The notes: generated by a model from the letters alone, not told the origin. Positions 53,059-61,666 are shown, numbered from the stretch's first letter. The stretch: DNA of 64,000 bases from an uncultured Lachnospiraceae bacterium (GCA_910586125.1 CAJUHP010000015.1:1-64000), one strand, 5' to 3'. Numbers and translations: made by a program.

Positions 53059-53858
53059 AACTGACCATCGGACATCTCTATCCCGACCTCTTAAATCTCT
53101 ACGGCGACCGCGGTAATCTTTTGTGTCTTGTCAAACGTCTGCAATGGCGGGGCATTGAGGCCGAAGTTGTGCCGCTGCCCTCCGACCGTCCGGTAGACTT
53201 TTCCCGCCTTGATCTGGTTCTGTTTGGAGGCGGCTCGGACAGAGAACAAGAATTAGCCTGCCGCCGCCTGCCTGCCATCCGCGCTGGTTTTCAAGCCTTT
53301 GTGGAAGATTACGGCGTCACTCTCGCCGTCTGCGGCGGATACCAGCTCATGGGCTTGCGCCTGCAGACTGCCCGCCAAAACCTGGAAGGCCTGGGCATTC
53401 TTGACATTGTCACAGCCTGGGAAGCACAGCGCCTGGTTCATGATATTGTCGTGGACAGTCCTCTGTTTTTAAGCCCTGTCACCGGCTTTGAAAATCACGG
53501 AGGACGCACTGATATCAAAAACGGAACGCCTCTTGGCCGGGTAGGCTATGGGATGGGAAATACCGGACGTTCGGGTTATGAGGGCCTGGTCTATAAGAAT
53601 GTTATTGCCACCTATCTGCACGGTCCTCTCCTGCCAAAAAATCCCGAAGTCTGCGATTATTTGCTGGCACAGGCCCTGCGCCGCCGCTATGATTCGTTTC
53701 GCTGCCTTCTCCCTCTGCCGGATCAACTGGAGAAGCAGGCGAATACCGCTGCGGCAACACGCATTTTAAAAAAGCGTTATATATACCAGAAATCTCCCAA
53801 TAATATCAGAAAATTTATCCATGATATCCCGTATAAATATTATTTTTATACAATTTAA
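53055..53858 (+). CDS. gatD: Lipid II isoglutaminyl synthase, GatD subunit
   Basis: This 267-residue class I glutaminase-like subunit supplies ammonia to MurT. The nucleophile is Cys93 in AVCGGYQLMG and the catalytic His189 is in ATYLHGPLL. The start (ATGA overlap with murT) means coupled translation. The last 25 or so residues, after AATRILKKRY, are rich in Tyr, Ile, Asn and Lys and are encoded by much more AT-rich sequence than the rest. This makes the protein longer than the usual 240-245 and may be read-through into former intergenic sequence. Confidence 0.95.
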   Translation: MKLTIGHLYPDLLNLYGDRGNLLCLVKRLQWRGIEAEVVPLPSDRPVDFSRLDLVLFGGGSDREQELACRRLPAIRAGFQAFVEDYGVTLAVCGGYQLMGLRLQTARQNLEGLGILDIVTAWEAQRLVHDIVVDSPLFLSPVTGFENHGGRTDIKNGTPLGRVGYGMGNTGRSGYEGLVYKNVIATYLHGPLLPKNPEVCDYLLAQALRRRYDSFRCLLPLPDQLEKQANTAAATRILKKRYIYQKSPNNIRKFIHDIPYKYYFYTI

Positions 53859-53881
53859 CTTCTTTTACTTTCTCTTATGAA

Positions 53882-53910
53882 TTGACTTTCTCACTTTTTA
53901 CTGATACAAT
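53882..53910 (+). promoter_or_regulatory. Promoter of the XRE regulator
   Basis: TTGACT (53882-53887) and TACAAT (53905-53910) are 17 bp apart, placed in an AT-rich gap after gatD. Confidence 0.78.
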
Positions 53911-53970
53911 CATTTTTAAATGTTTAAAACTATCTATAAATCCAGAAAAAGGAGAAATTAAGTTTTTAAA

Positions 53971-54348
53971 ATGCAAAAAGAAGAAAATAAAACACAAAAT
54001 CCAACTCTGGTTTCTCTTGATTCCAGCCGGCTGCGCCAGGCCAGACTCCGGTGTGAAATCACCATAGAGGAAGCTGCTCGCCAAACTTCCCTCAACAAAA
54101 TGACGCTGCAGCGCTATGAGAGCGGCGATATCCGCGCTACCTCTCCAGACCGCCTGCTTCGACTGGCCAATCTCTACAACGTTTCCCCCGCCTGGCTGAC
54201 AGGCATTGCCGCCGGACAGGAATTTCTCTCCGCTTCCGAACAGCTTCTTCTTTCTCCGGACCTTTCCCTGCCTCCCTCCCGCCTCGGCCCGCGCCTTCTT
54301 GCCTGTCTGCAGTTCTTTTCCAAAAAAAACAGTGCCGGACAAGCATAA
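53971..54348 (+). CDS. XRE-family helix-turn-helix protein
   Basis: This 125-residue protein has a Cro/CI-type HTH at about residues 20-75, including the recognition region LNKMTLQRYESGDIRA and the following LLRLANLYNVSPAWLTG. The tail (residues 80-125) is Ser/Pro/Leu-rich without a recognised domain. The ATG is 16 bp after AGGAG, which is long, so another start is possible. It has its own promoter. Its targets are unknown. Confidence 0.8.
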   Translation: MQKEENKTQNPTLVSLDSSRLRQARLRCEITIEEAARQTSLNKMTLQRYESGDIRATSPDRLLRLANLYNVSPAWLTGIAAGQEFLSASEQLLLSPDLSLPPSRLGPRLLACLQFFSKKNSAGQA

Positions 54349-54382
54349 TAAAAAGTGCTGCAGCAGGCTGTGTTCTAACAAC

Positions 54383-54415
54383 TGGCCGCCGCAATCGTTT
54401 GGATTGCGGCGGCCA
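54383..54415. other. Strong stem-loop between XRE and citrate synthase genes
   Basis: A 14-bp perfect stem TGGCCGCCGCAATC (54383-54396) and GATTGCGGCGGCCA (54402-54415) with a 5-nt loop lies between two convergent genes. No U-tract follows on either strand, so it is not a standard intrinsic terminator. Confidence 0.6.
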
Positions 54416-54468
54416 AATTGTGTCAACCAGCTTTGTACAGCACCCTCTCAAAAAAATAGTCTGAAAGG

Positions 54469-55827
54469 TCAGCGGTCTTCGATTTTCACATAATCGCGCC
54501 GGTCACACACGCTGGTGTAAGCCGGGCGGATGATTTTCTCGGCGCTGACAATCTCCTCGAGGCGGTGAGCGCTCCACCCTACGATACGCGCCACAGCAAA
54601 CATGGGCGTGTACAGCCCCAGCGGCAGATCCAGCATACTGTAGACAAAACCGCTGTAGAAGTCCACGTTGGTGTTGACGCCTTTATACATGCGGCGCTTG
54701 CGGCTGATAATCTGCGGCGCCAAACGCTCCACCGCCGCATACAGCTCAAATTCGTCGCTGCGGCCTTTCTCCTCGGCCAGACGGCTCACAAAACTCTTAA
54801 ATGTCTCCGCACGAGGGTCCGAGACGGAATAGACTGCATGACCCACGCCGTAGATCAGCCCGCTGCGGTCAAACTCTTCCTTCTGCAGCACACGAGTCAG
54901 ATATGCCTCCACCTCTTCGTCATCGTTCCAGTTATGTACCTTTCCCTTCATGTCTTCAAACATCTGAACCACTTTAATATTGGCGCCGCCGTGGCGAGGT
55001 CCCTTTAAGGAAGCCAGCGCTGCCGCCACCACCGAGTAGGTATCCGTTCCTGAGGAAGTCACCACGCGGGTTGTAAAGGAAGAGTTATTGCCGCCTCCGT
55101 GTTCCATATGGAGAATCAGAGCCAGATCCAGCACCGCGGCCTCAAACGGCGTGTAAGACTGATCCGGACGCAGCATCGCCAGAATGTTCTCCGCCGTGGA
55201 CAGCTCCGGCTGCGGATTATGCAGATACAGACTGTTGCCGTTGCTGTGGCTGTATGCCTGATAGCTGTAGACAGCCAGCATGGGAAACTGGCTGATCAGA
55301 TTCAAACATTGACGCATGACGTTGGGAATGGAGGTATCCTCCGCCGCCTCGTCATACGAATAGAGTGTCAATACGCTTTTTGCCAGATTGATCATAATAT
55401 CTTTGCTGGGCGCCTTCATAATCACATCGCGGACAAAATTCTGCGGCAGCGTCCGCCGCTCTCCCAGCTCCCTGGTAAAATCGGCCAACTCCTGCGTGGT
55501 GGGCAGTTCTCCGATCAGAAGCAGATAAGCCGCCTCCTCAAATCCGAATCGGCCCTCCGCCCGGCAGTTGCCGACCAGATCCTTCACATCATAACCGCGG
55601 TAAAACAGCCGTCCCGGACAGGGAACCAACTCCCCATCCACCTTTTTTTTGGCATAAACCTCTGAAATATTGGTTAAACCGGCCAGAACGCCTTTTCCGT
55701 TCAGATCGCGCAGTCCCCGCATCACCTGATGTTCTCCGTACAATTCCGGTGCGACACGGTCCCTATCCTCGCATATCGCCGATAATTTTTCTACTTGAGG
55801 GGTAATTTTAAAAATCATGTCTTCCAT
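54469..55827 (-). CDS. Citrate synthase
   Basis: This enzyme of about 452 residues condenses acetyl-CoA and oxaloacetate. Catalytic-region segments are MEHGGGNNSSF near residue 240, GPRHGGANIKV near 282, VGHAVYSVSDPRA near 330, and NVDFYSGFVY near 395 with the catalytic Asp. It lacks the N-terminal NADH-binding domain of enterobacterial citrate synthases. No aconitase or isocitrate dehydrogenase is nearby. The ATG at 55827 is better spaced from AAGGAG than the ATG two codons earlier. Confidence 0.92.
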   Translation of the reverse strand: MEDMIFKITPQVEKLSAICEDRDRVAPELYGEHQVMRGLRDLNGKGVLAGLTNISEVYAKKKVDGELVPCPGRLFYRGYDVKDLVGNCRAEGRFGFEEAAYLLLIGELPTTQELADFTRELGERRTLPQNFVRDVIMKAPSKDIMINLAKSVLTLYSYDEAAEDTSIPNVMRQCLNLISQFPMLAVYSYQAYSHSNGNSLYLHNPQPELSTAENILAMLRPDQSYTPFEAAVLDLALILHMEHGGGNNSSFTTRVVTSSGTDTYSVVAAALASLKGPRHGGANIKVVQMFEDMKGKVHNWNDDEEVEAYLTRVLQKEEFDRSGLIYGVGHAVYSVSDPRAETFKSFVSRLAEEKGRSDEFELYAAVERLAPQIISRKRRMYKGVNTNVDFYSGFVYSMLDLPLGLYTPMFAVARIVGWSAHRLEEIVSAEKIIRPAYTSVCDRRDYVKIEDR

Positions 55828-55932
55828 AGGCATTTTCTCCTTTTTCTGTTCTTCTGCAATCCTGTGACATTGGCCGGGACGGCCCGATTCGATTTAGAAA
55901 TTCAGATTCGTACTGCGCAGTACCTGGAACTG

Positions 55933-55971
55933 AAAAACGTGGGCTGAAGGCCAGCTTGCCTTGCAACCCAC
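55933..55971 (-). terminator. Terminator after the EamA transporter
   Basis: On the minus strand a GTGGG...CCCAC stem (55939-55971) with an inner AAGGC/GCCTT pairing is followed by GTTTTT. It lies between the EamA stop and the citrate synthase gene. A 14-bp palindrome GTACTGCGCAGTAC at 55910-55923 lies just downstream. Confidence 0.7.
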
Positions 55972-56028
55972 TTCCTATTTTGTATTATACCGGAAAATCG
56001 ATACTTTTTCAACCGGCTTTTTGATTAA

Positions 56029-56946
56029 CTATGTTAAATTTTCGTGAACAGATGGTGAGATCTGTGCCAAAACAATGGCAACCGCCATCAAAACACACCC
56101 GATTATCTCTCGAGACGACAGGTTCTGTTTCAGCAGGATCCACCCCGCCAGCACGGAAAACAGGGATTCCATGCTAAGAATCAGAGACGCCGTCACCGGG
56201 TCCAATCCCTTCTGCCCGATAACCTGCAGGGTATAACCTACGCCGCAGGACAGCACGCCGGCGTACAAAACCGGGGCCCAGGCCGACATGACCGCAGCCG
56301 GCTCCGGTCTTTCCCACAAAAGAGCTGGGATAAGTGCCAGAATCCCGCAGACAAAAAATTGGATGCACGACAATTTTACTCCGTCACACCGGGGAGAAAA
56401 GCGGTCAATCAGCAAAATATGAACGGAAAAAAGCAGCGCGCCAAGCAGCACAAACAAATCGCCGGGATTCACCGAAAAACTTTCTGTCATACACAAAAAA
56501 TATAATCCTGCCGCCGCCAGCCCCACGCTGATCCACAATAGCTTCCCGGTCGGTTTCTTCATAAAGATTCCCAGCACCGGAACGATCACAATATACAGCG
56601 CCGTAATAAATCCGGCCTTTCCCACCGTGGTATACAAAATGCCAATCTGCTGAAGGCTGCTTGCCGCACAGAGAACCACGCCGCACCAAATGCCTCCAAT
56701 AATCAGCTCTCTGCGGCTTTGCGCTTTCCCCTTGTCCGTTATCGGATTCTTTTGCCTGCCGCTTCTCTCTCTTTTTCCCAGAAGGATCAGGGGAAGGAGT
56801 GCCAGACCTCCCAGGATGGAACGCACGCCATTAAAGGTAAAGGGACCCACATACTCCATACCTGCGCTCTGCGCCACAAAAGCCACGCCCCAGATCAGAG
56901 CCGTAAGCGCCAAAAGCGCGGAGTTTCTTATCTGCTCCCGCTTCAT
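56029..56946 (-). CDS. EamA/DMT family transporter
   Basis: This 305-residue protein has ten predicted membrane helices in two EamA repeats. Typical features are ALLALTALIWGVAFVAQ at the N-terminus and VTASLILSMESLFSVLAGW in the last third. DMT transporters export metabolites such as amino acids; the substrate is not known. The ATG overlaps the PurF-like stop (ATGA), so expression is coupled and the two may share a pathway. The longer upstream frame lies inside the PurF-like gene. Confidence 0.9.
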   Translation of the reverse strand: MKREQIRNSALLALTALIWGVAFVAQSAGMEYVGPFTFNGVRSILGGLALLPLILLGKRERSGRQKNPITDKGKAQSRRELIIGGIWCGVVLCAASSLQQIGILYTTVGKAGFITALYIVIVPVLGIFMKKPTGKLLWISVGLAAAGLYFLCMTESFSVNPGDLFVLLGALLFSVHILLIDRFSPRCDGVKLSCIQFFVCGILALIPALLWERPEPAAVMSAWAPVLYAGVLSCGVGYTLQVIGQKGLDPVTASLILSMESLFSVLAGWILLKQNLSSREIIGCVLMAVAIVLAQISPSVHENLT

Positions 56947-58364
56947 TCCCGCCCGTTCCAGCAATACGTACACAGTTCACACTCCGGCAAACCGATTGAC
57001 TCCACCAGCATGTCCAGGCTAGGGAATTTCAGGCTGGTAAAGTGCATCTCCCGGCGAATTTCCTCCACCATAGCCGTATACTCCGGTGTGGATGAATCGG
57101 TGTAAAGGCGCAGGCGTTCTTGTGTGGGTACGCCGCCCTCCAATTTTACAATACATCGCCTGGTGATCAGATCCATATCGGATGTAGAGCGTGAAAAATT
57201 GATATACTTACAGCCATATAAAATCGGCGGGCAGGCCGGGCGCACATGTACCTCCTTTGCGCCGCTCTCGTAGAGAAAATCTACGGTCTCCCGAAGCTGC
57301 GTCCCGCGGACGATGGAATCATCAATAAATAAAAGCTTCTTATGACGGATCAAGTCATGTACTGGAATCAGCTTCATATGAGCGACCAGATTGCGCATGG
57401 ACTGATTCTGCGGCATAAAGCTGCGGGACCAGGTAGGCGTATATTTCATAAAAGGGCGGTGAAACGGAACGCCGGAAGCATTGGCATAGCCGATGGCGGC
57501 CGCCAGACCAGAATCGGGAATTCCCCCGACGCTGTCGATCTCCATCGCGTCTGCCGCGTCTTCTTTTGCCATCAGCGCTCCGCAGTGATAGCGGGAGGCT
57601 TCCACATTGATCCCCTCATAGGTGGCGGTAGGATATCCATAGTAGGTCCATAAAAACGAGCAGACGCGCTTTTTCTTTCCGGCCGGCTGCAGATCTGTCA
57701 CCTCGCCTTCCCGCGACAGATAGACTACCTCACCAGGACCCAACTCCCGGATTGTGCGGTATCCCAGATTCATATAGGCATGGGATTCAAAAGAGGCACA
57801 GAGACTGCCGTCCTCCTTCTGCCCTATGATGAGAGGCGTTCTTCCCAAATAATCTCTGGCGGCATAGAGACCGCCCGCGTCTGCCAGAAGAAGCGTCAGA
57901 GAGCCGTCAATTTTTTTCTGAGCATGGCGGATTCCCTCCGCCACGGACTTTTTCTGATTGATTAGGGCCGCCGCAAGCTCCGTCGGGTTGATCCGGTTTC
58001 CGCTCAGCTCCAGAAACTGCGTCCGGCCGCCGGCAAACGCCTCCTCGGCCAGCTCCTCTAAGTTATTGATCCGCCCTACGGTGGTGATGGCAAAATGACC
58101 CAGCCGGGAACGGATAATCAGAGGCTGCGGCTCCGTATCGCTGATGCATCCCAGCCCTACACGGCCGTGCATCTTCGCCGCATCGTCCTCGAATTTGGTG
58201 CGGAACTGGGCATTCTCAATGCTGTGTATGGCCCGGTCAAAACCTTTTTCGGTGTAGACAGCCATACCGCCCCGATGCGTTCCCAGATGAGAATGATAAT
58301 CAATGCCGAAAAAGAGATCCATAACACAATCTCCTTTGGATGCAACTCCAAAAATACCGCCCAT
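56943..58364 (-). CDS. PurF-like amidophosphoribosyltransferase lacking the glutaminase Cys
   Basis: This 473-residue protein aligns throughout with PurF: an Ntn-type glutaminase domain (1-235) and a phosphoribosyltransferase domain with the PRPP loop LLFIDDSIVRGTQ near 345. It begins MGGIFGVAS where PurF exposes an N-terminal Cys after processing, so the nucleophile is Gly. The HNGNLVN oxyanion segment is replaced by TVGRINN. The C-terminus has CELCTYC. AAGGAGG precedes this exact ATG, so no upstream Cys is missed. It is either ammonia-dependent or has another role. It is coupled to an EamA transporter. Confidence 0.88.
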   Translation of the reverse strand: MGGIFGVASKGDCVMDLFFGIDYHSHLGTHRGGMAVYTEKGFDRAIHSIENAQFRTKFEDDAAKMHGRVGLGCISDTEPQPLIIRSRLGHFAITTVGRINNLEELAEEAFAGGRTQFLELSGNRINPTELAAALINQKKSVAEGIRHAQKKIDGSLTLLLADAGGLYAARDYLGRTPLIIGQKEDGSLCASFESHAYMNLGYRTIRELGPGEVVYLSREGEVTDLQPAGKKKRVCSFLWTYYGYPTATYEGINVEASRYHCGALMAKEDAADAMEIDSVGGIPDSGLAAAIGYANASGVPFHRPFMKYTPTWSRSFMPQNQSMRNLVAHMKLIPVHDLIRHKKLLFIDDSIVRGTQLRETVDFLYESGAKEVHVRPACPPILYGCKYINFSRSTSDMDLITRRCIVKLEGGVPTQERLRLYTDSSTPEYTAMVEEIRREMHFTSLKFPSLDMLVESIGLPECELCTYCWNGRE

Positions 58365-58390
58365 GACAAGCGTCCTCCTTATTATTCATC

Positions 58391-58409
58391 GCCGGCCCAT
58401 CTCGCCGGC
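58391..58409. other. Inverted repeat before the PurF-like gene
   Basis: GCCGGC occurs at both 58391-58396 and 58404-58409, forming a 6-bp stem with a 7-nt loop, 27 bp upstream of the start codon. Whether it acts as an operator or RNA hairpin is unknown. Confidence 0.35.
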
Positions 58410-58427
58410 AATCTGTTTTTTACACGG

Positions 58428-58484
58428 AAAAAAGTAGACGGAAGGGGATATCGCATCCTTGCGACAAACCCTCCCATCTACTTT
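58428..58484 (-). terminator. rpsU terminator
   Basis: AAAAGTAGATGG and the CCGTCTACTTTTTT arm form a long stem on the minus strand, with an inner TCGC/GCGA hairpin and a U-rich 3' end, 16 bp after the rpsU stop. Confidence 0.78.
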
Positions 58485-58499
58485 TATGTGTCTCGCACA

Positions 58500-58676
58500 T
58501 TAGTTGTATTTACGTTTCCTGGCAGCTTCCGACTTCTTTTTGCGTCTTACGCTGGGTTTCTCGTAATGCTCGCGCTTACGGATCTCCTGCTGAATGCCTG
58601 CCTTTGCACAATTCCTCTTGAATCTGCGCAGTGCGCTATCCAAGCTCTCGTTCTCTTTAACGATTACGTTTGACAT
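58500..58676 (-). CDS. rpsU: 30S ribosomal protein S21
   Basis: This 58-residue basic protein reads [20 protein letters not shown] at the N-terminus, contains the S21 [15 protein letters not shown] segment, and ends in KRKYN. S21 binds the 3' end region of 16S rRNA and helps mRNA binding. It has its own promoter and terminator and a leader with a hairpin just before the ribosome binding region. GAGGGGAGG lies 13 bp before the ATG, with GGTGA closer. Confidence 0.96.
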   Translation of the reverse strand: MSNVIVKENESLDSALRRFKRNCAKAGIQQEIRKREHYEKPSVRRKKKSEAARKRKYN

Positions 58677-58697
58677 AGACTCACCTGACCTCCCCTC

Positions 58698-58723
58698 CAG
58701 CTGTATTTGTGCATATACAACTG
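58698..58723 (-). promoter_or_regulatory. Hairpin in the rpsU leader
   Basis: On the transcript CAGTTGTAT pairs with ATACAGCTG (one G-U pair, 8-nt loop), directly followed by the GGAGGGGAGG region. Its position suggests control of rpsU translation. Confidence 0.45.
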
Positions 58724-58747
58724 TGGGTATATTTTAGCACACTCCCA

Positions 58748-58775
58748 ATTATACCATCTTTTTGGGATTCGTCAA
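58748..58775 (-). promoter_or_regulatory. rpsU promoter
   Basis: TTGACG (58770-58775) and a perfect TATAAT (58748-58753) are 16 bp apart, about 70 bp before rpsU. Confidence 0.78.
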
Positions 58776-58809
58776 TGGGTTTTGTAAATTTTTTTCCAAC
58801 CAGCAGTTT

Positions 58810-61449
58810 TTATGAGAGCTGCTGCCCGCAGACTTCATAGACGGTTTCCAACGCCTTGGCTATTCCCGCCGGATTTTTTCCGCCGGCCTGGGCCATATTC
58901 GGCCGTCCGCCGCCTCCTCCTCCCACGCAGGCTGCCGCCGCCTTGATCAGATTTCCCGCATGAGCGCCTTTTCCAATCGCGCCTTCTGTGGCCGCCGCCA
59001 TGAGATTTACCTTGCCGTCCTGCGTGCTCGCCAGCACCACAACGCTGTCGCCCAGCTTCTCCTTCATCTGATCGCCCAGACTGCGCAGGCCGTTCATATC
59101 CACGCCCTCCACCGAGGCCGCTAAAACCTTTACGCCGTTTATCTCTCTGACCTGGCTCAAGATATCCCCGGCTGCGTCCTTTGCCAAACGGTCCTTTAGC
59201 TTCTCGTTCTCTGCTTTCACGGACCGAAGCTCCTCGAGAAGGCTCTCAACCCGCTTGGGAAGCTGATGGACATCCGAGCGGGTGAGATGCGCCAGATCGG
59301 ATAGCTCCTGCTCCAATTTGCTGTAATAGTCAAACACGCCCTGACCTGTCAGCGCCTCAATACGCCTCACTCCGGCCGCGATGCCGGCTTCGGACAGAAT
59401 CTTGAAGCATGTGATCACGCCGGTGTTCTTGACATGGGTTCCTCCGCACAGCTCCCTGGAAAAGCCTTCCACGCTGACCACACGGACTTCCTCGCCATAC
59501 TTTTCTCCAAAAAGCGCCATCGCGCCGGTCTTTCTTGCCTCGTCGATACCCATGATCTGCGTCTCAACCGGCAGCGCGGCAGCAATCTTTTGATTGACGA
59601 GCTCCTCTACCGCCTGCAGTTCTTCCGGCGTCATAGCCGAAAAATGTGTAAAGTCAAAACGCAGGCGATCCGGAGCCACCAGAGAACCGGCCTGCTCCAC
59701 ATGCGTGCCCAGAACCGTTCGAAGCGCTTTGTGCAGAAGATGCGTTGCGCTGTGGTTCTTGCACGTTAAACTTCTCTGTTTTTCGTCCACGGACAACGTC
59801 ACGGTATCGCCCACCGAGAACATCCCAGCCGTCACCCGGCCCACATGTCCTGTTTTTCCGCCCTGCAGGTGAATGGTCTCCTCCACCTCAAAGCGGGCCG
59901 TCGCCGTCGTAATCACGCCGATGTCGCCGTTCTGGCCGCCCATGGTGCCATAAAACGGCGTCTCTCTTGTGAGAATGGTTCCCACATCGCCGTCCGTGAG
60001 CGCCTGCGTCAATTCCTCCGCCGTCGTCAGCACCAAAATCTCGGATTCCTTCTGCAGGGTGTCATAGCCGACAAACTGTGTCGTAAGCGCCGGGTCAATG
60101 GACTGATATACGGTTACGTCCGCTCCCATATAATTGGTGGCCTTGCGCGCCTTTCTGGCGGTCTGGCGCTGTTTTTCCATACAGGCGGCAAAGCCCTCCT
60201 CATCCAGCGACAGCCCTTTCTCCTCCAGAATCTCACGGGTCAGATCCACAGGGAAACCATAGGTATCATACAGCTTGAACGTATTTTCACCGGACAGCGT
60301 CACAGAACCGGCCGCCGCCATCTCTTCCTCCATCTGGGCCAGAATGCTCAGACCCTGATCAATCGTTTTGTTAAACTTGTCCTCCTCTTCGCTGAGAACC
60401 TTGAAAATCATGGCCTTTTTCTCTTCCAGCTCGGGATAGCCGTCCTTGGACAGCGCAATCACTGTCCCGCTGAGCTCTGCCAGGAAGCTTCCCTCTATTC
60501 CCAGAATCCGTCCGTGGCGGGCGGCGCGGCGCAGAAGACGGCGCAGCACATATCCCCTGCCTTCATTGGAGGGCATAATACCGTCGGAAATCATAAACGT
60601 GCAGGACTTGATATGATCTGTCACAATGCGCAGAGACACATCCGTCTGATGATCCTTCTGATACGCGGTATGCGCCAGAGCGCAGACCCGGTCAAGAAGA
60701 GCCTTGTTGGTATCCACGGTAAACAGAGAGTCTACATCCTGCACCACCACAGCCAGGCGTTCCAGGCCCATTCCGGTATCAATATTCTTCTGCTTCAGCT
60801 CGCTGTAATGGCCCTTTCCATCGTTATCAAACTGGCTGAAGACGTTATTCCACACCTCGATATAGCGGTCGCACTCACAGCCCACGGTGCAGTCCGGCTT
60901 CCCGCAGCCGTACTTCTCCCCCCGGTCGTAATAGATTTCTGAGCAGGGACCGCAGGGGCCGGAGCCATGCTCCCAGAAATTGTCCTCCTTGCCGAAACGG
61001 AAAATTTTCTCCTCCGGTATGCCGATCTTATCGCGCCACAGTGCAAACGCCTCGTCATCGTCCACATAGACCGACGGATACAGCCGATCCGCCTCCAGAC
61101 CCACAACCTCGGTCAAAAACTCCCAGGACCAGCAGATCGCTTCCTCTTTAAAGTAGTCTCCGAAAGAAAAATTCCCCAGCATCTCGAAGAAGGTACCGTG
61201 CCGTGCCGTCTTGCCGATGTTCTCAATATCGCCGGTACGAATGCACTTCTGACAGGTACATACCCGGCGGCGGGGCGGAATCTCCTGCCCGGTGAAATAC
61301 GGCTTTAAGGGCGCCATACCCGAATTAATCAGCAGCAAGCTGTTATCATTATGGGGCACTAGGGAAAAGCTCTTCATCGCCAGATGCCCCTTGCTCTCAA
61401 AGAATTCCAGAAACATTCTCCGCAGTTCATTTACACCATATTTTTTCAC
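58810..61449 (-). CDS. alaS: Alanyl-tRNA synthetase
   Basis: This 879-residue enzyme charges tRNA-Ala. It has the class II catalytic core from MKKYGVNELRR to about residue 400, the editing domain with the zinc motifs SATHLLHKALR near 560 and CGGTHVKNTG near 660, and the C-Ala domain ending in GGRPNMAQAGGKNPAGIAKAL. The start is a GTG at 61449, after GGAGGACAAAACC; a longer open frame upstream runs across the promoter. The leader is short, so there is no T-box. Confidence 0.97.
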   Translation of the reverse strand: MKKYGVNELRRMFLEFFESKGHLAMKSFSLVPHNDNSLLLINSGMAPLKPYFTGQEIPPRRRVCTCQKCIRTGDIENIGKTARHGTFFEMLGNFSFGDYFKEEAICWSWEFLTEVVGLEADRLYPSVYVDDDEAFALWRDKIGIPEEKIFRFGKEDNFWEHGSGPCGPCSEIYYDRGEKYGCGKPDCTVGCECDRYIEVWNNVFSQFDNDGKGHYSELKQKNIDTGMGLERLAVVVQDVDSLFTVDTNKALLDRVCALAHTAYQKDHQTDVSLRIVTDHIKSCTFMISDGIMPSNEGRGYVLRRLLRRAARHGRILGIEGSFLAELSGTVIALSKDGYPELEEKKAMIFKVLSEEEDKFNKTIDQGLSILAQMEEEMAAAGSVTLSGENTFKLYDTYGFPVDLTREILEEKGLSLDEEGFAACMEKQRQTARKARKATNYMGADVTVYQSIDPALTTQFVGYDTLQKESEILVLTTAEELTQALTDGDVGTILTRETPFYGTMGGQNGDIGVITTATARFEVEETIHLQGGKTGHVGRVTAGMFSVGDTVTLSVDEKQRSLTCKNHSATHLLHKALRTVLGTHVEQAGSLVAPDRLRFDFTHFSAMTPEELQAVEELVNQKIAAALPVETQIMGIDEARKTGAMALFGEKYGEEVRVVSVEGFSRELCGGTHVKNTGVITCFKILSEAGIAAGVRRIEALTGQGVFDYYSKLEQELSDLAHLTRSDVHQLPKRVESLLEELRSVKAENEKLKDRLAKDAAGDILSQVREINGVKVLAASVEGVDMNGLRSLGDQMKEKLGDSVVVLASTQDGKVNLMAAATEGAIGKGAHAGNLIKAAAACVGGGGGGRPNMAQAGGKNPAGIAKALETVYEVCGQQLS

Positions 61450-61483
61450 GGTTTTGTCCTCCCTCCGATTTTCCATAAGCCTT

Positions 61484-61512
61484 ATCTTAGCACGGAAATG
61501 CAGGGTTGACAA
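61484..61512 (-). promoter_or_regulatory. alaS promoter
   Basis: TTGTCA (61507-61512) and TAAGAT (61484-61489) are 17 bp apart. It leaves a leader of about 30 nt, too short for a T-box. Confidence 0.75.
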
Positions 61513-61666
61513 GGGGTTTCTTCCCGCTTCCTGCCCATCCTTGCCAAAGGATCGTCCCTCGCTGGGGAACGCATACAAAAAGAGCCGCAGCAATTTTTGT
61601 TATTCGATAGATTTTGAGTCGTTCCAAAAACCATCTCCTTCAAATAATTGTGTTTTTCGCATATTT

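Noticed and set aside
53971..54348. Phage repressor marking a prophage
   Set aside because: It is an isolated XRE protein among housekeeping genes with no phage structural, integrase or lysis genes nearby.
59845..60942. Long open frame (365 codons) antisense to alaS
   Set aside because: It lies wholly inside a conserved alaS gene, has no ribosome binding site or recognisable family, and is the expected by-product of GC-rich codon use.
61450..61593. N-terminal extension of alaS by 48 codons
   Set aside because: It covers the predicted promoter and leader and lacks a ribosome binding site; the GTG at 61449 matches the family start.
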